From Cobetia marina (lineage in GTDB: Bacteria; Pseudomonadota; Gammaproteobacteria; Pseudomonadales; Halomonadaceae), in contig NZ_CP017114.1 in the NCBI RefSeq assembly GCF_001720485.1, positions 3,286,001 through 3,350,000 on the forward strand: a stretch of DNA of 64,000 nt. The letters are read 5' to 3'. Every line of letters starts with the position of its first letter. Position 1 is the stretch's first letter. Of the stretch, positions 18,884-28,157 are shown one piece after another. Position numbers and translations under genes: made by a program. The notes under the pieces were generated by a model. It did not search any database, had not been told where the DNA came from, and saw nothing but the letters and a program-made list of their open reading frames with translations.

Positions 18884-20145
18884 CGGCCTATCACCCTGTC
18901 CGGCACCGCTCGCGTCTTCTCGAATCGCGTATACAGCGGCATCAGTATGAAGAAGGCGAAGTACGCCACCGTCGCGATCTGCGCGATGATCGTGCGCTCG
19001 AACGTCGGCGGCATCACGCCAAGCACCCCCAAGGTCACGAAGCTGACCACGAACACGAGTATCGCGATACGCGATAGCCAGCCCTTGTAACGGATGGAGC
19101 GCACAGGAGAACGATCAAGCCATGGCAACACGAACAGGATGGCGATCGCCAACCCCATCACCACCACGCCCCAGAACTTGGCATCGACCCCGAACAAGGG
19201 ATAGTTCACGGCCCGCAACATCGCGTAGAACGGCGTGAAATACCAGACAGGGGCAATATGCTCAGGTGTCTTCAACGAGTTGGCCGGTTCGAAATTGGGC
19301 GTCTCGAGGAAGTAGCCGCCCCCTTCCGGGAAGTAGAAGATCACGGCACAGAACACGAACAGGAACACACCGACACCCACCAGGTCCTTCACCGTGTAGT
19401 AGGGATGGAACGGAATGCCATCCAACGGCTGGCCCGCCTCATCCTTCCTGTCCTTGATCTCGATGCCATCCGGATTGTTCGACCCCACCTCATGCAGCGC
19501 CACCAGATGCAGCACCACCAGCCCGACGATGACCAGTGGCAAGGCGATGACATGCAGGGCAAAGAAGCGATTCAAGGTAATGCCGGACACCAGGTAGTCG
19601 CCACGGATCATCTGCGCCAGATCCGCTCCGATGACCGGGATCGCCGTGAACAGCGAGATGATCACCTGCGCCCCCCAGTAGGACATCTGCCCCCAGGGCA
19701 GCAGATACCCCATGAAGGCCTCGGCCATCAACGCCAGATAGATGCACATGCCGAAGATCCACACCAGCTCACGCGGCGCTCGGTATGAGCCGTAGATAAG
19801 CCCCCGGAACATGTGCAGATAGATGACGACGAAGAATGCGGACGCCCCCGTGGAATGCATGTAACGGATCAGCCAGCCATATTCCACATCGCGCATGATG
19901 TATTCGATCGAGGCAAAGGCCCCTTCGGCGGTCGGGGTATAGCTCATGGTCAACCAGATACCGGTAATGATCTGATTGACCAGCACCAGCAGCGCCAGCG
20001 AGCCGAAGAAATAGAAGAAATTGAAGTTTCTGGGCGCGTAGTAGCCTGTCAGATGGTCCTGCAGCATCTGGGTGGCCGGAAAGCGATCATCGATCCAGCG
20101 CATGATGCCTCGCGACGCCTTGGCACGTTCTGGATTCCCCATCAC
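18880..20145 (-). CDS. petB: Cytochrome b subunit of the bc1 complex
   Basis: Membrane core of complex III, carrying two haems b and the Qo and Qi quinone sites. Full-length (421 residues) single-chain cytochrome b with about eight helices. MGYLLPWGQMSYWGAQV (about residue 140) is the conserved Qo-side segment, and SPVRSIRYKGW and the 'PE' loop region lie in the C-terminal half. It overlaps petA at its start and petC at its end, each by four bases. Confidence 0.96.
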   Translation of the reverse strand: MMGNPERAKASRGIMRWIDDRFPATQMLQDHLTGYYAPRNFNFFYFFGSLALLVLVNQIITGIWLTMSYTPTAEGAFASIEYIMRDVEYGWLIRYMHSTGASAFFVVIYLHMFRGLIYGSYRAPRELVWIFGMCIYLALMAEAFMGYLLPWGQMSYWGAQVIISLFTAIPVIGADLAQMIRGDYLVSGITLNRFFALHVIALPLVIVGLVVLHLVALHEVGSNNPDGIEIKDRKDEAGQPLDGIPFHPYYTVKDLVGVGVFLFVFCAVIFYFPEGGGYFLETPNFEPANSLKTPEHIAPVWYFTPFYAMLRAVNYPLFGVDAKFWGVVVMGLAIAILFVLPWLDRSPVRSIRYKGWLSRIAILVFVVSFVTLGVLGVMPPTFERTIIAQIATVAYFAFFILMPLYTRFEKTRAVPDRVIGR

Positions 20146-20738
20146 ACAGCCTCCTCATCGACGCCGATCACCAGCACCTGCTCGCTTTCATAATGATGCG
20201 GCGGCACCTCGAGATTCGAGGGCGCCGGCACTCCGGTGAACACGCGACCCGCGAGATCGAATTTCGAGCCATGACAGGCACACAGATAGCCACCCGGCCA
20301 GTCAGCGCCAAGATCCGCGGCACCCATCTCGGGTCGATAACCCGGCGAGCAGCCCAGATGGGTGCAGATTCCCACCAGTACCACGTACTCGGGCTTGATG
20401 GAGCGCAGGACAGCATCCACATAGGCTGGCTGCTGGGGACGGCGTGATTCGGGGTCCTGCAACTCGGCGTGCGGGATGGCCCGGATGTCATCAATCATCT
20501 CGGGGGTGCGACGCACCACCCATACCGGCTTGCCGCGCCACTCGATGGTCATCTGCTGACCCGGTGCCAGGCGCGAGATATCCGCCGTGACAGGTGCACC
20601 TGCCGCTCTTGCCCGTGCGCTCGGCTGCCAGGAAGCCAGAAAGGGCGTCGCGATGCCAACGGCGCCTATCGCCCCCACGACACTGGTCGCACTGACGAGG
20701 AAGCGGCGCCGCCCTCGATTCACACCTCGATTAGCCAT
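20142..20738 (-). CDS. petA: Rieske iron-sulfur subunit of the bc1 complex
   Basis: Takes electrons from quinol and passes them to cytochrome c1. The N-terminus has a twin-arginine motif followed by one hydrophobic helix (GRRRFLVSATSVVGAIG), as expected for Tat export of a folded [2Fe-2S] protein. The cluster ligands are in CTHLGC and CHGS near residues 135 and 158. Start 20738 was chosen for its GGGAGA Shine-Dalgarno and matches the family N-terminus; 198 residues. First gene of petABC. Confidence 0.96.
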   Translation of the reverse strand: MANRGVNRGRRRFLVSATSVVGAIGAVGIATPFLASWQPSARARAAGAPVTADISRLAPGQQMTIEWRGKPVWVVRRTPEMIDDIRAIPHAELQDPESRRPQQPAYVDAVLRSIKPEYVVLVGICTHLGCSPGYRPEMGAADLGADWPGGYLCACHGSKFDLAGRVFTGVPAPSNLEVPPHHYESEQVLVIGVDEEAV

Positions 20739-20811
20739 ATTGTTATTGTCTCCCGAACACCACCGCATGCTGCCAGACCATTCCCTTGCCGGGCACTTGA
20801 CGCTTGACTGT

Positions 20812-20840
20812 ATTAAAGGGCAAGAACCCACCGCTCACAA
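20812..20840 (-). promoter_or_regulatory. Candidate petABC promoter
   Basis: Minus strand: TTGTGA, 17-base spacer, TTTAAT (one mismatch to the -10 consensus), about 74 bases before the petA start and downstream of the rpsI terminator. Spacing and placement are good; the -35 is moderate. Confidence 0.5.
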
Positions 20841-20919
20841 CTCAAGAAAATCACTTTACCAGAAGCGGCTTTCTTCAATTGCGCTCGCACCATGCGCTTG
20901 ACGCCCCTATCAAGATCGC

Positions 20920-20955
20920 AAAAAAAACGCCCAGCACCCTTTCGGGTACTGGACG
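20920..20955 (-). terminator. Intrinsic terminator of rplM-rpsI
   Basis: On the minus strand CGTCCAGTACCC, a GAAA loop and GGGTGCTGGGCG form a stem with one internal mismatch, followed at once by eight U residues. This is the clearest Rho-independent terminator in the window, 25 bases after the rpsI stop. Confidence 0.92.
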
Positions 20956-20979
20956 TTCTTGTGGTCGACGCCTGTTCTC

Positions 20980-21369
20980 TTAACGCTTGGAGAACTGCGG
21001 ACGACGACGGGCCTTGCGCAGGCCGACTTTCTTACGCTCGACTTCACGAGCATCACGAGTGACGTAGCCGGCGGCACGCAGTGCCGGACGGAAGTCCTCG
21101 TTGTAAGCCATCAGGGCACGAGTGATGCCGTGACGGATGGCGCCAGCTTGAGCGGAACCACCACCACCGGCGACAGTGACGTAGACGTCGAACTGTTCGG
21201 TAGTTTCGGTCAGCTCGAGCGGCTGGCGAACAACCATGCGACCTGTCACACGACCGAAGTAGTCGTTCAGGTCACGCTGGTTGACGGTGATTTTGCCGGT
21301 GCCCGGCTTCAGGAAGACGCGCGCGGTAGAAGTCTTGCGGCGCCCGGTACCGTAGTGCTGCTGTGTCAT
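20980..21369 (-). CDS. rpsI: 30S ribosomal protein S9
   Basis: Its C-terminal tail reaches the ribosomal P site. 129 residues beginning [22 protein letters not shown] and ending in the invariant basic tail [14 protein letters not shown]. It follows rplM by 13 bases, the near-universal L13-S9 pair, and is closed by a strong terminator. Confidence 0.98.
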   Translation of the reverse strand: MTQQHYGTGRRKTSTARVFLKPGTGKITVNQRDLNDYFGRVTGRMVVRQPLELTETTEQFDVYVTVAGGGGSAQAGAIRHGITRALMAYNEDFRPALRAAGYVTRDAREVERKKVGLRKARRRPQFSKR

Positions 21370-21382
21370 GGCGATGCTTCCC

Positions 21383-21811
21383 TCAGATGTTCAGTTCTTG
21401 CGGCTGCTGCGCAGCGTGCGGATGCTCGGCGCCAGCATAGACTTTCAGCTTGGACTGCATGGCACGACCCAGCGGGCCCTTCGGCAGCATGCCCTTCACC
21501 GCCAGCTCGATCACGCGCTCAGGCTTGTGCTCGATCATCTGGTTGAAGTTCATGGAGCGCAGGCCGCCCGGGTAACCGGTGTGACGGTAGTAGGTCTTGG
21601 CTTCTGCCTTGCGACCAGTCACAGCGACTTTCTCGGCGTTGATGACGACGATGTAGTCGCCAGTGTCAACGTGCGGAGTGTACTCGGCTTTATGCTTGCC
21701 GCGCAGGCGACGAGCAATTTCGGTAGCCATACGGCCCAGCGTCTTGCCGGCTGCGTCGACGACGAACCAGTCACGCTGGACGGACTGCGGCTTGGCAGTA
21801 AACGTCTTCAT
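21383..21811 (-). CDS. rplM: 50S ribosomal protein L13
   Basis: Early-assembly 50S protein. From ATG 21811 it has 142 residues, the same as E. coli, beginning [20 protein letters not shown] and containing [16 protein letters not shown] and [11 protein letters not shown]. An AGGTGA element lies just before this ATG; the ten extra upstream codons (to 21841) are not part of the family. Forms a two-gene operon with rpsI, with a candidate promoter about 190 bases upstream, leaving a long leader. Confidence 0.98.
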   Translation of the reverse strand: MKTFTAKPQSVQRDWFVVDAAGKTLGRMATEIARRLRGKHKAEYTPHVDTGDYIVVINAEKVAVTGRKAEAKTYYRHTGYPGGLRSMNFNQMIEHKPERVIELAVKGMLPKGPLGRAMQSKLKVYAGAEHPHAAQQPQELNI

Positions 21812-22007
21812 GGATGAATCACCTATAGTCGGGTCTTGCACTTGAGTGCGCGACCAATCCCTATTTTTCTTGGTTGTCCGACGCCTGGCAGTCAGTGGCA
21901 GGCCGCTTGCGCGGTCACCGCCGACTCGACTCCAGACTGCCCACGCCCATCAAGGGTGATTGACCCAGGACGACTCGTGGACCGGACAACAATTCGAGCG
22001 AGCGCGT

Positions 22008-22036
22008 ATTGTACATGCCAGACGCCCGCACCACAA
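22008..22036 (-). promoter_or_regulatory. Candidate rplM-rpsI promoter
   Basis: Minus strand: TTGTGG, 17-base spacer, TACAAT (one mismatch), followed by a GC-rich discriminator-like stretch (ACGCGCTCGC). It lies just beyond the zapE stop. If used, the leader before rplM is about 190 bases. Confidence 0.5.
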
Positions 22037-22062
22037 AGGCTATTTCGTCTTCCGACATCGCC

Positions 22063-23220
22063 TCATGGCTTGTGAGGCAGCGCCAGGTATTCACGCGACT
22101 GCATTTCCTGCAGGCGTGACAGGGTGCGCTCGAATTCGAAGTCGAGGTTGCCGCCGGTGTAGAGCTTCTCGACCGGTGTCTCGGCACTCATCAGCAGCTT
22201 GACGCCACGGTCATAGAACTCATCGACCATATTGATGAAGCGGCGCACCTGATCATCGCTGTCACGCCCCATCTGCGGCACCTCCGACACCAGCACGGTG
22301 TGGAACTCGCGCGCAAGCTCGATGTAGTCATTCTGGCTGCGCGGGCCATCGCACAGCTCATCGAAATGGAACCACACCACATCCTCGTGGCGACGCAAGG
22401 CATGCAGCACGCGGTGATTGATGCTCAAGCCTTCATCGGCATGACCTTCGGCTCCGGCAATGGAGCGGAACTCACGCGCCAGTCTGGCACCGCTCTCGTC
22501 ACCCAGCGGACTGTGGAACAGCTCGGCATGCTCCAGAGCGCGCAGGCGATAATCGATACCCGAATCCACATTGACCACGGTGCAATGGCGCTTGACCAGG
22601 TCGATAGCCGGCAGGAAGCGCGCACGCTGCAGGCCATCCTTGTAGAGATCATCCGGCACGATGTTGGAGGTCGCGACCAGTACCACGCCCTGCTTGAACA
22701 ACTCCTCGAACAGGGTGGCGAGAATCATGGCATCGGTGATGTCCTTGACGAAGAATTCGTCAAAGCAGATCACGCGCGCTTCCACGGCAAACTTGGCCGC
22801 CACCAGCGTCAGCGGGTTCTTCTCGCCCTTGTAATGGCCAAGCTCGTTGTGGACGCGCTGCATGAAGCGGTGGAAGTGCGTCCGCATCTTGTCCGCGAAG
22901 GGCAGGCTCTCGTAGAAGGTATCGACGAGATAGGTCTTGCCGCGCCCCACGCCACCCCAGAAATACAGCCCCATGATGTCCGGGGTCCTGTCGACGGCGG
23001 CCGGCCGCGACGGCTTGCCGAACAATCGACGCACCTTGGAGCCAAGCCCGCCATTGCCCGTGACATCTTCGACCTTGTCAGGCGTCTGGCGCGGAGTACG
23101 CACCAGATCGTCATAAAGGCGCTGCAGGTGACGAACGGCATCTTCCTGGGCGGCATCGTAGGCAAAGTCATCACGCTTGAGGTCTGCCTGGTACTTCTCG
23201 AGGGGCGTAGGTGCTGGCAT
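22063..23220 (-). CDS. zapE: ZapE, AFG1-family ATPase
   Basis: ATPase that in E. coli interacts with FtsZ at the Z-ring; mitochondrial relatives act in protein quality control. The Walker A motif GGVGRGKTYLVD is near residue 92, the Walker B CFDEFFVKDITDAMIL near 155, with an arginine-containing ATSNIVPDDLYKDGLQR block near 185. Length 385 residues, standard. Formerly YhcM. It lies upstream of rplM-rpsI on the same strand; 251 bases separate them. Confidence 0.92.
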   Translation of the reverse strand: MPAPTPLEKYQADLKRDDFAYDAAQEDAVRHLQRLYDDLVRTPRQTPDKVEDVTGNGGLGSKVRRLFGKPSRPAAVDRTPDIMGLYFWGGVGRGKTYLVDTFYESLPFADKMRTHFHRFMQRVHNELGHYKGEKNPLTLVAAKFAVEARVICFDEFFVKDITDAMILATLFEELFKQGVVLVATSNIVPDDLYKDGLQRARFLPAIDLVKRHCTVVNVDSGIDYRLRALEHAELFHSPLGDESGARLAREFRSIAGAEGHADEGLSINHRVLHALRRHEDVVWFHFDELCDGPRSQNDYIELAREFHTVLVSEVPQMGRDSDDQVRRFINMVDEFYDRGVKLLMSAETPVEKLYTGGNLDFEFERTLSRLQEMQSREYLALPHKP

Positions 23221-23653
23221 GGAGAAACCCGGTGCAGGCCAGATTCAGCACTGGGCTGCATCTGGCGCGAAGTGAAACGAGGTCACGCCTGCGCCAGCAT
23301 GGCTGACAATCAGGCAAGAACGAAATTGCGCGGCATTATACGCCCTGAGTGCAACTTTACCCACCACACCCGACGGGAAGTCCTGCTTCCCAGGCCCTTC
23401 AGTGCCATGACGCGCCTCGATGGCGAATGGCGCCCTTGCTTCGGGGCGACCAAGGTCTCTCTCATGACGAATTGACGTGACGCGCCAACCCATCGATATA
23501 ATGGAGTGCGTACGCTTTTGAAATACAGGCACTCTTTGCCTCATGGCCAGCGTCGCTGGACACACTGCAAGAGTCTGGACATTGGCAGCACATCATCGTG
23601 ATGGCCTGCCCCGGCGGTGAAGATCACCGCAGTCGTGACACAAGGAGAGCGAC
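23221..23653. other. Divergent regulatory gap between zapE and zapG
   Basis: 433 bases with no supportable gene. On the minus strand a consensus TATAAT (complement at 23335-23340) may be the zapE -10, but no good -35 is seen. On the plus strand a TATAAT is listed separately for zapG. The remainder shows no repeat or structure that I can recognise. Confidence 0.5.
23472..23502 (+). promoter_or_regulatory. Candidate zapG promoter
   Basis: TTGACG and a consensus TATAAT separated by 19 bases, longer than the optimal 17. About 150 bases before the zapG start. The perfect -10 is the main support. Confidence 0.4.
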
Positions 23654-24106
23654 GTGAACGAGAGCAATATTGACTGGATCCTGGCCATCGCCTGTTTTCT
23701 GGCTGGCATCGGTATCGGCGCCTTGTGCTACCACCTCCTGAATGCCAACGTGGCCCGCAATCAGAAGACCCGCCAGAAGCTGGCGGAGCGTGAGCTGGAA
23801 CTGACCCAGTTCCGTGACGCCCTGAATGATCATTTCTCCAAGGCCAGTGATCTGACGGATCAGATCCAACGTGCCGGCAACGAGCTGCGCCAGCACCTGG
23901 CCAGCGGTGCCTCTTCACTGTGCGATGACAGCCAGCTCAAGCGCCGCCTGCTGGATACTGACACCACGCTTGAAGAAGACATGGGCGAGAAGGTCGACCT
24001 GCCACGTGACTATGCCGACAATCGCGGCACGCTGTCAGAGGATTTCGGTCTCAAGCCACAACCCGCGGAAGGCGAAGCGCAGAGCGCCAACCCGCCGCGC
24101 ATCTGA
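23654..24106 (+). CDS. zapG: ZapG (YhcB), DUF1043 membrane-anchored cell-shape protein
   Basis: Inner-membrane protein linked in enterobacteria to divisome and elongasome proteins and envelope biogenesis. 150 residues: one N-terminal helix (IDWILAIACFLAGIGIGALCYHLL, residues 6-29) followed by a long coiled-coil (RQKLAERELELTQFRDALNDHFSKASDLTDQIQ) and an acidic, probably disordered tail. A GGAG element precedes the ATG. Monocistronic between zapE (divergent) and a Nif3-like gene (convergent). Confidence 0.88.
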   Translation: MNESNIDWILAIACFLAGIGIGALCYHLLNANVARNQKTRQKLAERELELTQFRDALNDHFSKASDLTDQIQRAGNELRQHLASGASSLCDDSQLKRRLLDTDTTLEEDMGEKVDLPRDYADNRGTLSEDFGLKPQPAEGEAQSANPPRI

Positions 24107-24119
24107 GCAACCTCCGCCT

Positions 24120-24184
24120 GCCGTGAGTTCCCTCACGGCCATTGGACACGACAACGGCCACCTTCCAGGGGTGGCCGTTGTCGT
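24120..24184. terminator. Hairpins between zapG and the Nif3-like gene
   Basis: Two adjacent stems between convergent genes: GCCGTGAG/CTCACGGC around TTCC (24120-24139) and ACGACAACGGCCACC with its complement around seven bases (24148-24184). Neither has a real U-run. The second is the more stable and probably ends transcripts from both sides. Confidence 0.55.
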
Positions 24185-24228
24185 TGGCAAGGATCACTCA
24201 GGCCGTCACAGGGCGACCATGAGCTGAC

Positions 24229-25005
24229 TCAAGCAGGGTTGTCGATATCCACGAAGCGATGCTCGACGCCATGCTCGGCCGCCAGCCACTCGCCCAGCGC
24301 CCGAACCCCATCGCGCTCGGTCGCATGATGCCCTGCCGCCAGGTAGGTCACCCCCTCTTCGCGCGCACTGTGCGTGGTCCGCTCCGAGATCTCACCGGAC
24401 AGGAAGGCATCGACTCCCGCCTCGATGGCCAGACCGATATAGTCCTGCGCCCCTCCCGTGCACCAGGCAATGCGCTTGATCGGCCGATCATGCCCGGCGA
24501 TCACGAGCACCTCTCGCCCCAGACGACGACTGAACTCGGCCCCCAACGCGGCACTGTCCAGCTCACCGCCTGCCGCAAGCTCATCTGCGAGACGCCCGAC
24601 ATGCACCAGTCCACGCCCGGGGACGCCATCCAGGCATCCTTCACTGACCAACCCCAGGCGCTCGGCCAGCTGGACATTGTTGCCCAGCGTCGGATGGGCA
24701 TCCAGCGGCAGGTGATACGCCGCCAGATTGATGTCGTTCGCCAGCAGTGTCTTGAGGCGACGGCGCTTCATGCCCGTGATCCGAGCGGGTTCGTTCTTCC
24801 AGAAATAGCCGTGATGCACCAGCACCATATCCGCCTGCCATGCCACGGCTTCATCCAGCAGCGCCTGATTGGCGGTAACGCCCGTCAGCACTCTGCGGAC
24901 CTCGCGCCGCCCCTCGACCTGAAGTCCATTGACGGTGTAATCCTTGAAGGCCTGCGCCTCCAGACAGCCATCCAGCGCCTCGACCAGCACGTCACGATCA
25001 GCCAT
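24229..25005 (-). CDS. Nif3-like dinuclear-metal protein (YbgI family)
   Basis: Member of the NIF3/DUF34 family, of unsettled function, often assigned as a GTP cyclohydrolase I type 2-like metal protein. The 258 residues keep the family blocks DYTVNGLQVEGRREV, LVHHGYFWKNEP with metal-binding histidines near residue 65, LPLDAHPTLGNNVQLA near 100, and the C-terminal AAGHHATERDGVRALG. Start 25005 has GGAGG just upstream; the ATG eight codons earlier has none. It lies back to back with the DegS-like gene, as in Pseudomonas. Confidence 0.9.
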   Translation of the reverse strand: MADRDVLVEALDGCLEAQAFKDYTVNGLQVEGRREVRRVLTGVTANQALLDEAVAWQADMVLVHHGYFWKNEPARITGMKRRRLKTLLANDINLAAYHLPLDAHPTLGNNVQLAERLGLVSEGCLDGVPGRGLVHVGRLADELAAGGELDSAALGAEFSRRLGREVLVIAGHDRPIKRIAWCTGGAQDYIGLAIEAGVDAFLSGEISERTTHSAREEGVTYLAAGHHATERDGVRALGEWLAAEHGVEHRFVDIDNPA

Positions 25006-25257
25006 TGAGCCTCCAGCAGTCAGATTCATCGAGTGTTACACTGGCTGCCATTGTAACGGCGCAGCCTCACCATGTAAGCGCATGGCAGCTTCGCCGGGTA
25101 CCGAGACATGGGTGACACGTCTTGAGCACGTCATCAATCTTCCTCTTCACCCTCCGCCTGCCAGCAGCAACCCTGCGGATGGCGACCGCCCCACGGCGGT
25201 TGCCCTCAGGAAAGCTGACGGCCCGGCAGGACCACGGATCATTCACCAGGACTCCTG

Positions 25258-26577
25258 ATGCCTCAGACGCGACGCCCCCTTCGCAGTTCATTGCTCCCCC
25301 TTCTCTGGCCAGTGGTCACCGGGGTATTGCTTGCCATCGTGGTGCTGGATCGCTTCCCTGAACTTGGACATTCCGAGCCGGCGCCCGAGGTTGGCCAACA
25401 GGGCGGCCAACAGGGCGGCGCGATCGTCTCTCGAGATCAGCAGGTGCTGCCATCTCCCGCCTTGACCCTCTCCGCCGAGCAGCGCGAGGAATCCGCCAAT
25501 CCGGTACTGCGCGAAGCGCCGCCACTGCAGCGCAACAGCGGGCCGGCCAGCTACCAGACCGCCGTGGACGCCGCCGCCCCCGCCGTCGTCAACATCTACT
25601 CCTCGCGCAAGATCGAGGACGACAGCAAGCACCCGCTGATGTCCGACCCCTTCTTCAACCAGTTCTACGGGGAAAATGCCTTGCGCAGCCAGCGCATGCT
25701 GTCGAGCCTGGGCTCCGGCGTCATTCTCTCGAGCGACGGCTATATCCTGACCAACAACCATGTCATTCAGGGCGCGGATCAGATACAGGTCGCCCTGCGT
25801 GATGGCCGCGAGACACTGGCCAAGGTGGTCGGGGTCGACCCCGAGTCCGATCTCGCGGCGCTGAAGATCGATCTTGAAGATCTGCCGACGGTGGCGATCG
25901 CCGACTCGACCCAGGTCCACGTCGGGGATGTCTCGCTGGCCATCGGCAACCCCTTCGGAGTCGGTCAGACCGTCACCATGGGCATCATCTCGGCCACCGG
26001 ACGCAACCATCTTGGCCTGAATGCCTACGAGGACTTCATCCAGACCGATGCCGCGATCAATCCCGGCAACTCCGGTGGAGCGTTGATCAATACCGATGGC
26101 TCACTGGTCGGCATCAATACTGCCATCTACTCCCGCTCCGGTGGCTCGCAGGGCATCGGTTTCGCCATCCCCGCCAACCTGGCACGTGACATCCTCGAAT
26201 CACTGGTCGATCACGGCCGGGTGATTCGCGGCTGGCTGGGCCTGGAAGTCCAGGAGCTGACGCCGTCGCTGGCGCACTCCTTCGGCTTGAGCGCTCCGCA
26301 AGGCGTGGTGGTCGCCGCCGTGCTGCGGGATGGCCCCGCGGCGCAGGCCGGCCTGCGTCCCGGTGACATCCTGACGGCAGTCGCCGGCAAGCGCCTGATC
26401 GATGCACGCCTTGCCATGGCCGACATCGCCGCGGTCAAGCCGGGCGACACCCTGCAACTCAATCTGTTGCGGGATGGCAAGCCCATGGAGGTCAGCGTCA
26501 AGGTCGGTGAGCGGCCGATTCCCGACAGCACGCCCTCTCCTGCCGCCGCAGCTCCGGGCGTCTCATCCCCCGGCTGA
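25258..26577 (+). CDS. algW: DegS/AlgW-type periplasmic serine protease
   Basis: Inner-membrane-anchored protease that senses misfolded outer-membrane proteins and cleaves the anti-sigma factor RseA/MucA, releasing the envelope-stress sigma factor. One N-terminal helix (PLLWPVVTGVLLAIVVLD), a linker with the repeat GQQGGQQGG, then a trypsin-like domain with His in TNNHVIQGAD (about 168), Asp in ESDLAALKID (about 198) and Ser in NPGNSGGALI (about 270), and a single PDZ domain from about residue 325. One PDZ domain and a membrane anchor separate it from DegP. The order with Nif3, hisD and hisG matches Pseudomonas algW; degS is the enterobacterial name. 439 residues, long because of the linker and a Pro-rich tail. 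Confidence 0.9.
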   Translation: MPQTRRPLRSSLLPLLWPVVTGVLLAIVVLDRFPELGHSEPAPEVGQQGGQQGGAIVSRDQQVLPSPALTLSAEQREESANPVLREAPPLQRNSGPASYQTAVDAAAPAVVNIYSSRKIEDDSKHPLMSDPFFNQFYGENALRSQRMLSSLGSGVILSSDGYILTNNHVIQGADQIQVALRDGRETLAKVVGVDPESDLAALKIDLEDLPTVAIADSTQVHVGDVSLAIGNPFGVGQTVTMGIISATGRNHLGLNAYEDFIQTDAAINPGNSGGALINTDGSLVGINTAIYSRSGGSQGIGFAIPANLARDILESLVDHGRVIRGWLGLEVQELTPSLAHSFGLSAPQGVVVAAVLRDGPAAQAGLRPGDILTAVAGKRLIDARLAMADIAAVKPGDTLQLNLLRDGKPMEVSVKVGERPIPDSTPSPAAAAPGVSSPG

Positions 26578-26614
26578 CAATGGCCGCCGGACTGGCAAAC
26601 GGCTTTCACGCAAG

Positions 26615-26644
26615 AACCAGAGCCAGAACCAGAACCAGAACCAG
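26615..26644. repeat. Five tandem AACCAG hexamers after algW
   Basis: Five contiguous six-base units (AACCAG, AGCCAG, then AACCAG three times), between the algW stop and the terminator. Non-coding. Likely prone to length change. Confidence 0.8.
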
Positions 26645-26678
26645 AAAAGCCCGCCACGGAAACCGTGGCGGGCTTTTT
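26645..26678. terminator. Bidirectional terminator between algW and hisD
   Basis: AGCCCGCCACGG, an AAA loop and CCGTGGCGGGCT, flanked by A4 on the left and T5 on the right. It meets the criteria for an intrinsic terminator in both directions for the two convergent genes. Confidence 0.9.
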
Positions 26679-26731
26679 CATGCTCATGAACTACACCATG
26701 CTCATGAACTTCACCATGCTCACTCGATGAT
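26679..26731. repeat. 18-base tandem repeat at the hisD 3' end
   Basis: Two nearly identical 18-base units (26679-26696 and 26697-26714, CATGCTCATGAACTACAC type, one difference) and a third, degenerate copy that runs into the last codons of hisD (stop 26720-26722). Directly follows the terminator. Confidence 0.7.
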
Positions 26732-28024
26732 GCGATTCTCGGCACTACGGGCGTGAGCGGTCAGCGACTCACCCCGCGCCAGCACCGATGCGGTACGCCC
26801 GAGGATGGAGGCACCTTCGGCCGAGCACTGGATCAACGAGGAGCGCTTCTGGAAGTCATAGACTCCCAGCGGCGAGGAGAAGCGCGCGGTACCGGACGTC
26901 GGCAGCACGTGATTCGGGCCGGCACAGTAATCGCCCAGTGCCTCGGAGGTGTGGGAGCCCATGAAGATGGCGCCCGCATGGCGGACACCTTCGACCCACG
27001 CTTCCGGATCCGCCACCGACAGCTCCAGGTGCTCCGGCGCGATACGGTTGGTCAGTTCCAGCGCCTGCTCCGGCCCGCTGACGCGAATCAGGGCGCCACG
27101 CTCGCGCAGCGAGGTCTTGATGATCTCGGCACGCTCCATGGTCGGCGCGAGACGTTCGATTGACGCCTCGACCGCAGCGAGGTGCTCATCATCCCAGCTG
27201 ATCAGGATCGCCTGGGCATCCTCGTCATGCTCGGCCTGCGAGAACAGGTCCATCGCCAGCCAGTCCGGATCGGTCACGCCATCGCTGACCACCAGAATCT
27301 CGGACGGTCCGGCGATCATGTCGATGCCGACCTGACCGAATACCGCCCGCTTGGCAGTGGCCACATAGATGTTGCCGGGACCGACGATCTTGTCGACGCG
27401 CGGCACCGTCTCGGTGCCATAGGCCAGTGCCGCGACGGCCTGGGCGCCGCCGATGGTGAAGACCCGATCGATACCCGCCAGGTGAGCCGCGGCCAGCACC
27501 AGTTCATTGACCACGCCATCGGGGGTCGGCACGACCATGATGATCTCGCGTACACCGGCGACATGCGCGGGGATCGCATTCATCAGCACGGAAGAGGGAT
27601 AGGCGGCCTTGCCTCCCGGGACATAGATGCCAGCGCGATCCAGCGGCGTGACCTTCTGCCCCAGCAAGCTGCCATGCTCATCCTTGAAGGACCAGCTTTC
27701 CGGCTTCTGATGCTCGTGATAAACGCGCACACGCTCCGCCGCGACCGCCAGTGCCTCGCGCTGATCCGCCGGCAGATCGGCGTAGGCCTTTGCCAGACGT
27801 TCGGCGTCGATCACCAGCTCCGACATGCTGGAGACACTCAGACGGTCGAAGCGATTGGAAAACTCCACCAGCGCGGCATCGCCTTCCTGCTTGACGCGCG
27901 AAAGGATGTCGGTGACACGATGCTGTACCTCGGCATCGGACACCCCCTCCCAGGCCAGCAATGCATCCAGGCGGGCAGTGAAATCGGTATCGCGGCTATC
28001 GAGCCGGTTGATCAGGGTATCCAT
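26720..28024 (-). CDS. hisD: HisD, histidinol dehydrogenase
   Basis: Catalyses the last two oxidations of histidine biosynthesis, histidinol to histidine. 434 residues, full-length. Landmarks: [17 protein letters not shown] near residue 133, [12 protein letters not shown] near 220, [13 protein letters not shown] near 240, zinc-ligand region [13 protein letters not shown] near 270, and APEHLEL / [18 protein letters not shown] in the C-terminal half. AGAGG lies just before the ATG. It follows hisG by 133 bases. hisC, which sits beside it in Pseudomonas, is not here. Confidence 0.97.
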   Translation of the reverse strand: MDTLINRLDSRDTDFTARLDALLAWEGVSDAEVQHRVTDILSRVKQEGDAALVEFSNRFDRLSVSSMSELVIDAERLAKAYADLPADQREALAVAAERVRVYHEHQKPESWSFKDEHGSLLGQKVTPLDRAGIYVPGGKAAYPSSVLMNAIPAHVAGVREIIMVVPTPDGVVNELVLAAAHLAGIDRVFTIGGAQAVAALAYGTETVPRVDKIVGPGNIYVATAKRAVFGQVGIDMIAGPSEILVVSDGVTDPDWLAMDLFSQAEHDEDAQAILISWDDEHLAAVEASIERLAPTMERAEIIKTSLRERGALIRVSGPEQALELTNRIAPEHLELSVADPEAWVEGVRHAGAIFMGSHTSEALGDYCAGPNHVLPTSGTARFSSPLGVYDFQKRSSLIQCSAEGASILGRTASVLARGESLTAHARSAENRIIE

Positions 28025-28157
28025 GCGAACCTCTTGTCATGTCATTGGCAGTGAGGGCTGAGCCGGACGGGCGCTGCTGCCAGATCGTCTCTGCGATCTT
28101 GAGTGATGTCGTTGCTGACGAGTCCCGCCGCGTGACACGAGGCAGGGACCTGGTCAT

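Noticed and set aside
25035..25057. GTTACA/TGTAAC inverted repeat between the Nif3-like gene and algW
   Set aside because: Six-base arms are too short to claim an operator, and no promoter hexamers flank it at the right spacing.
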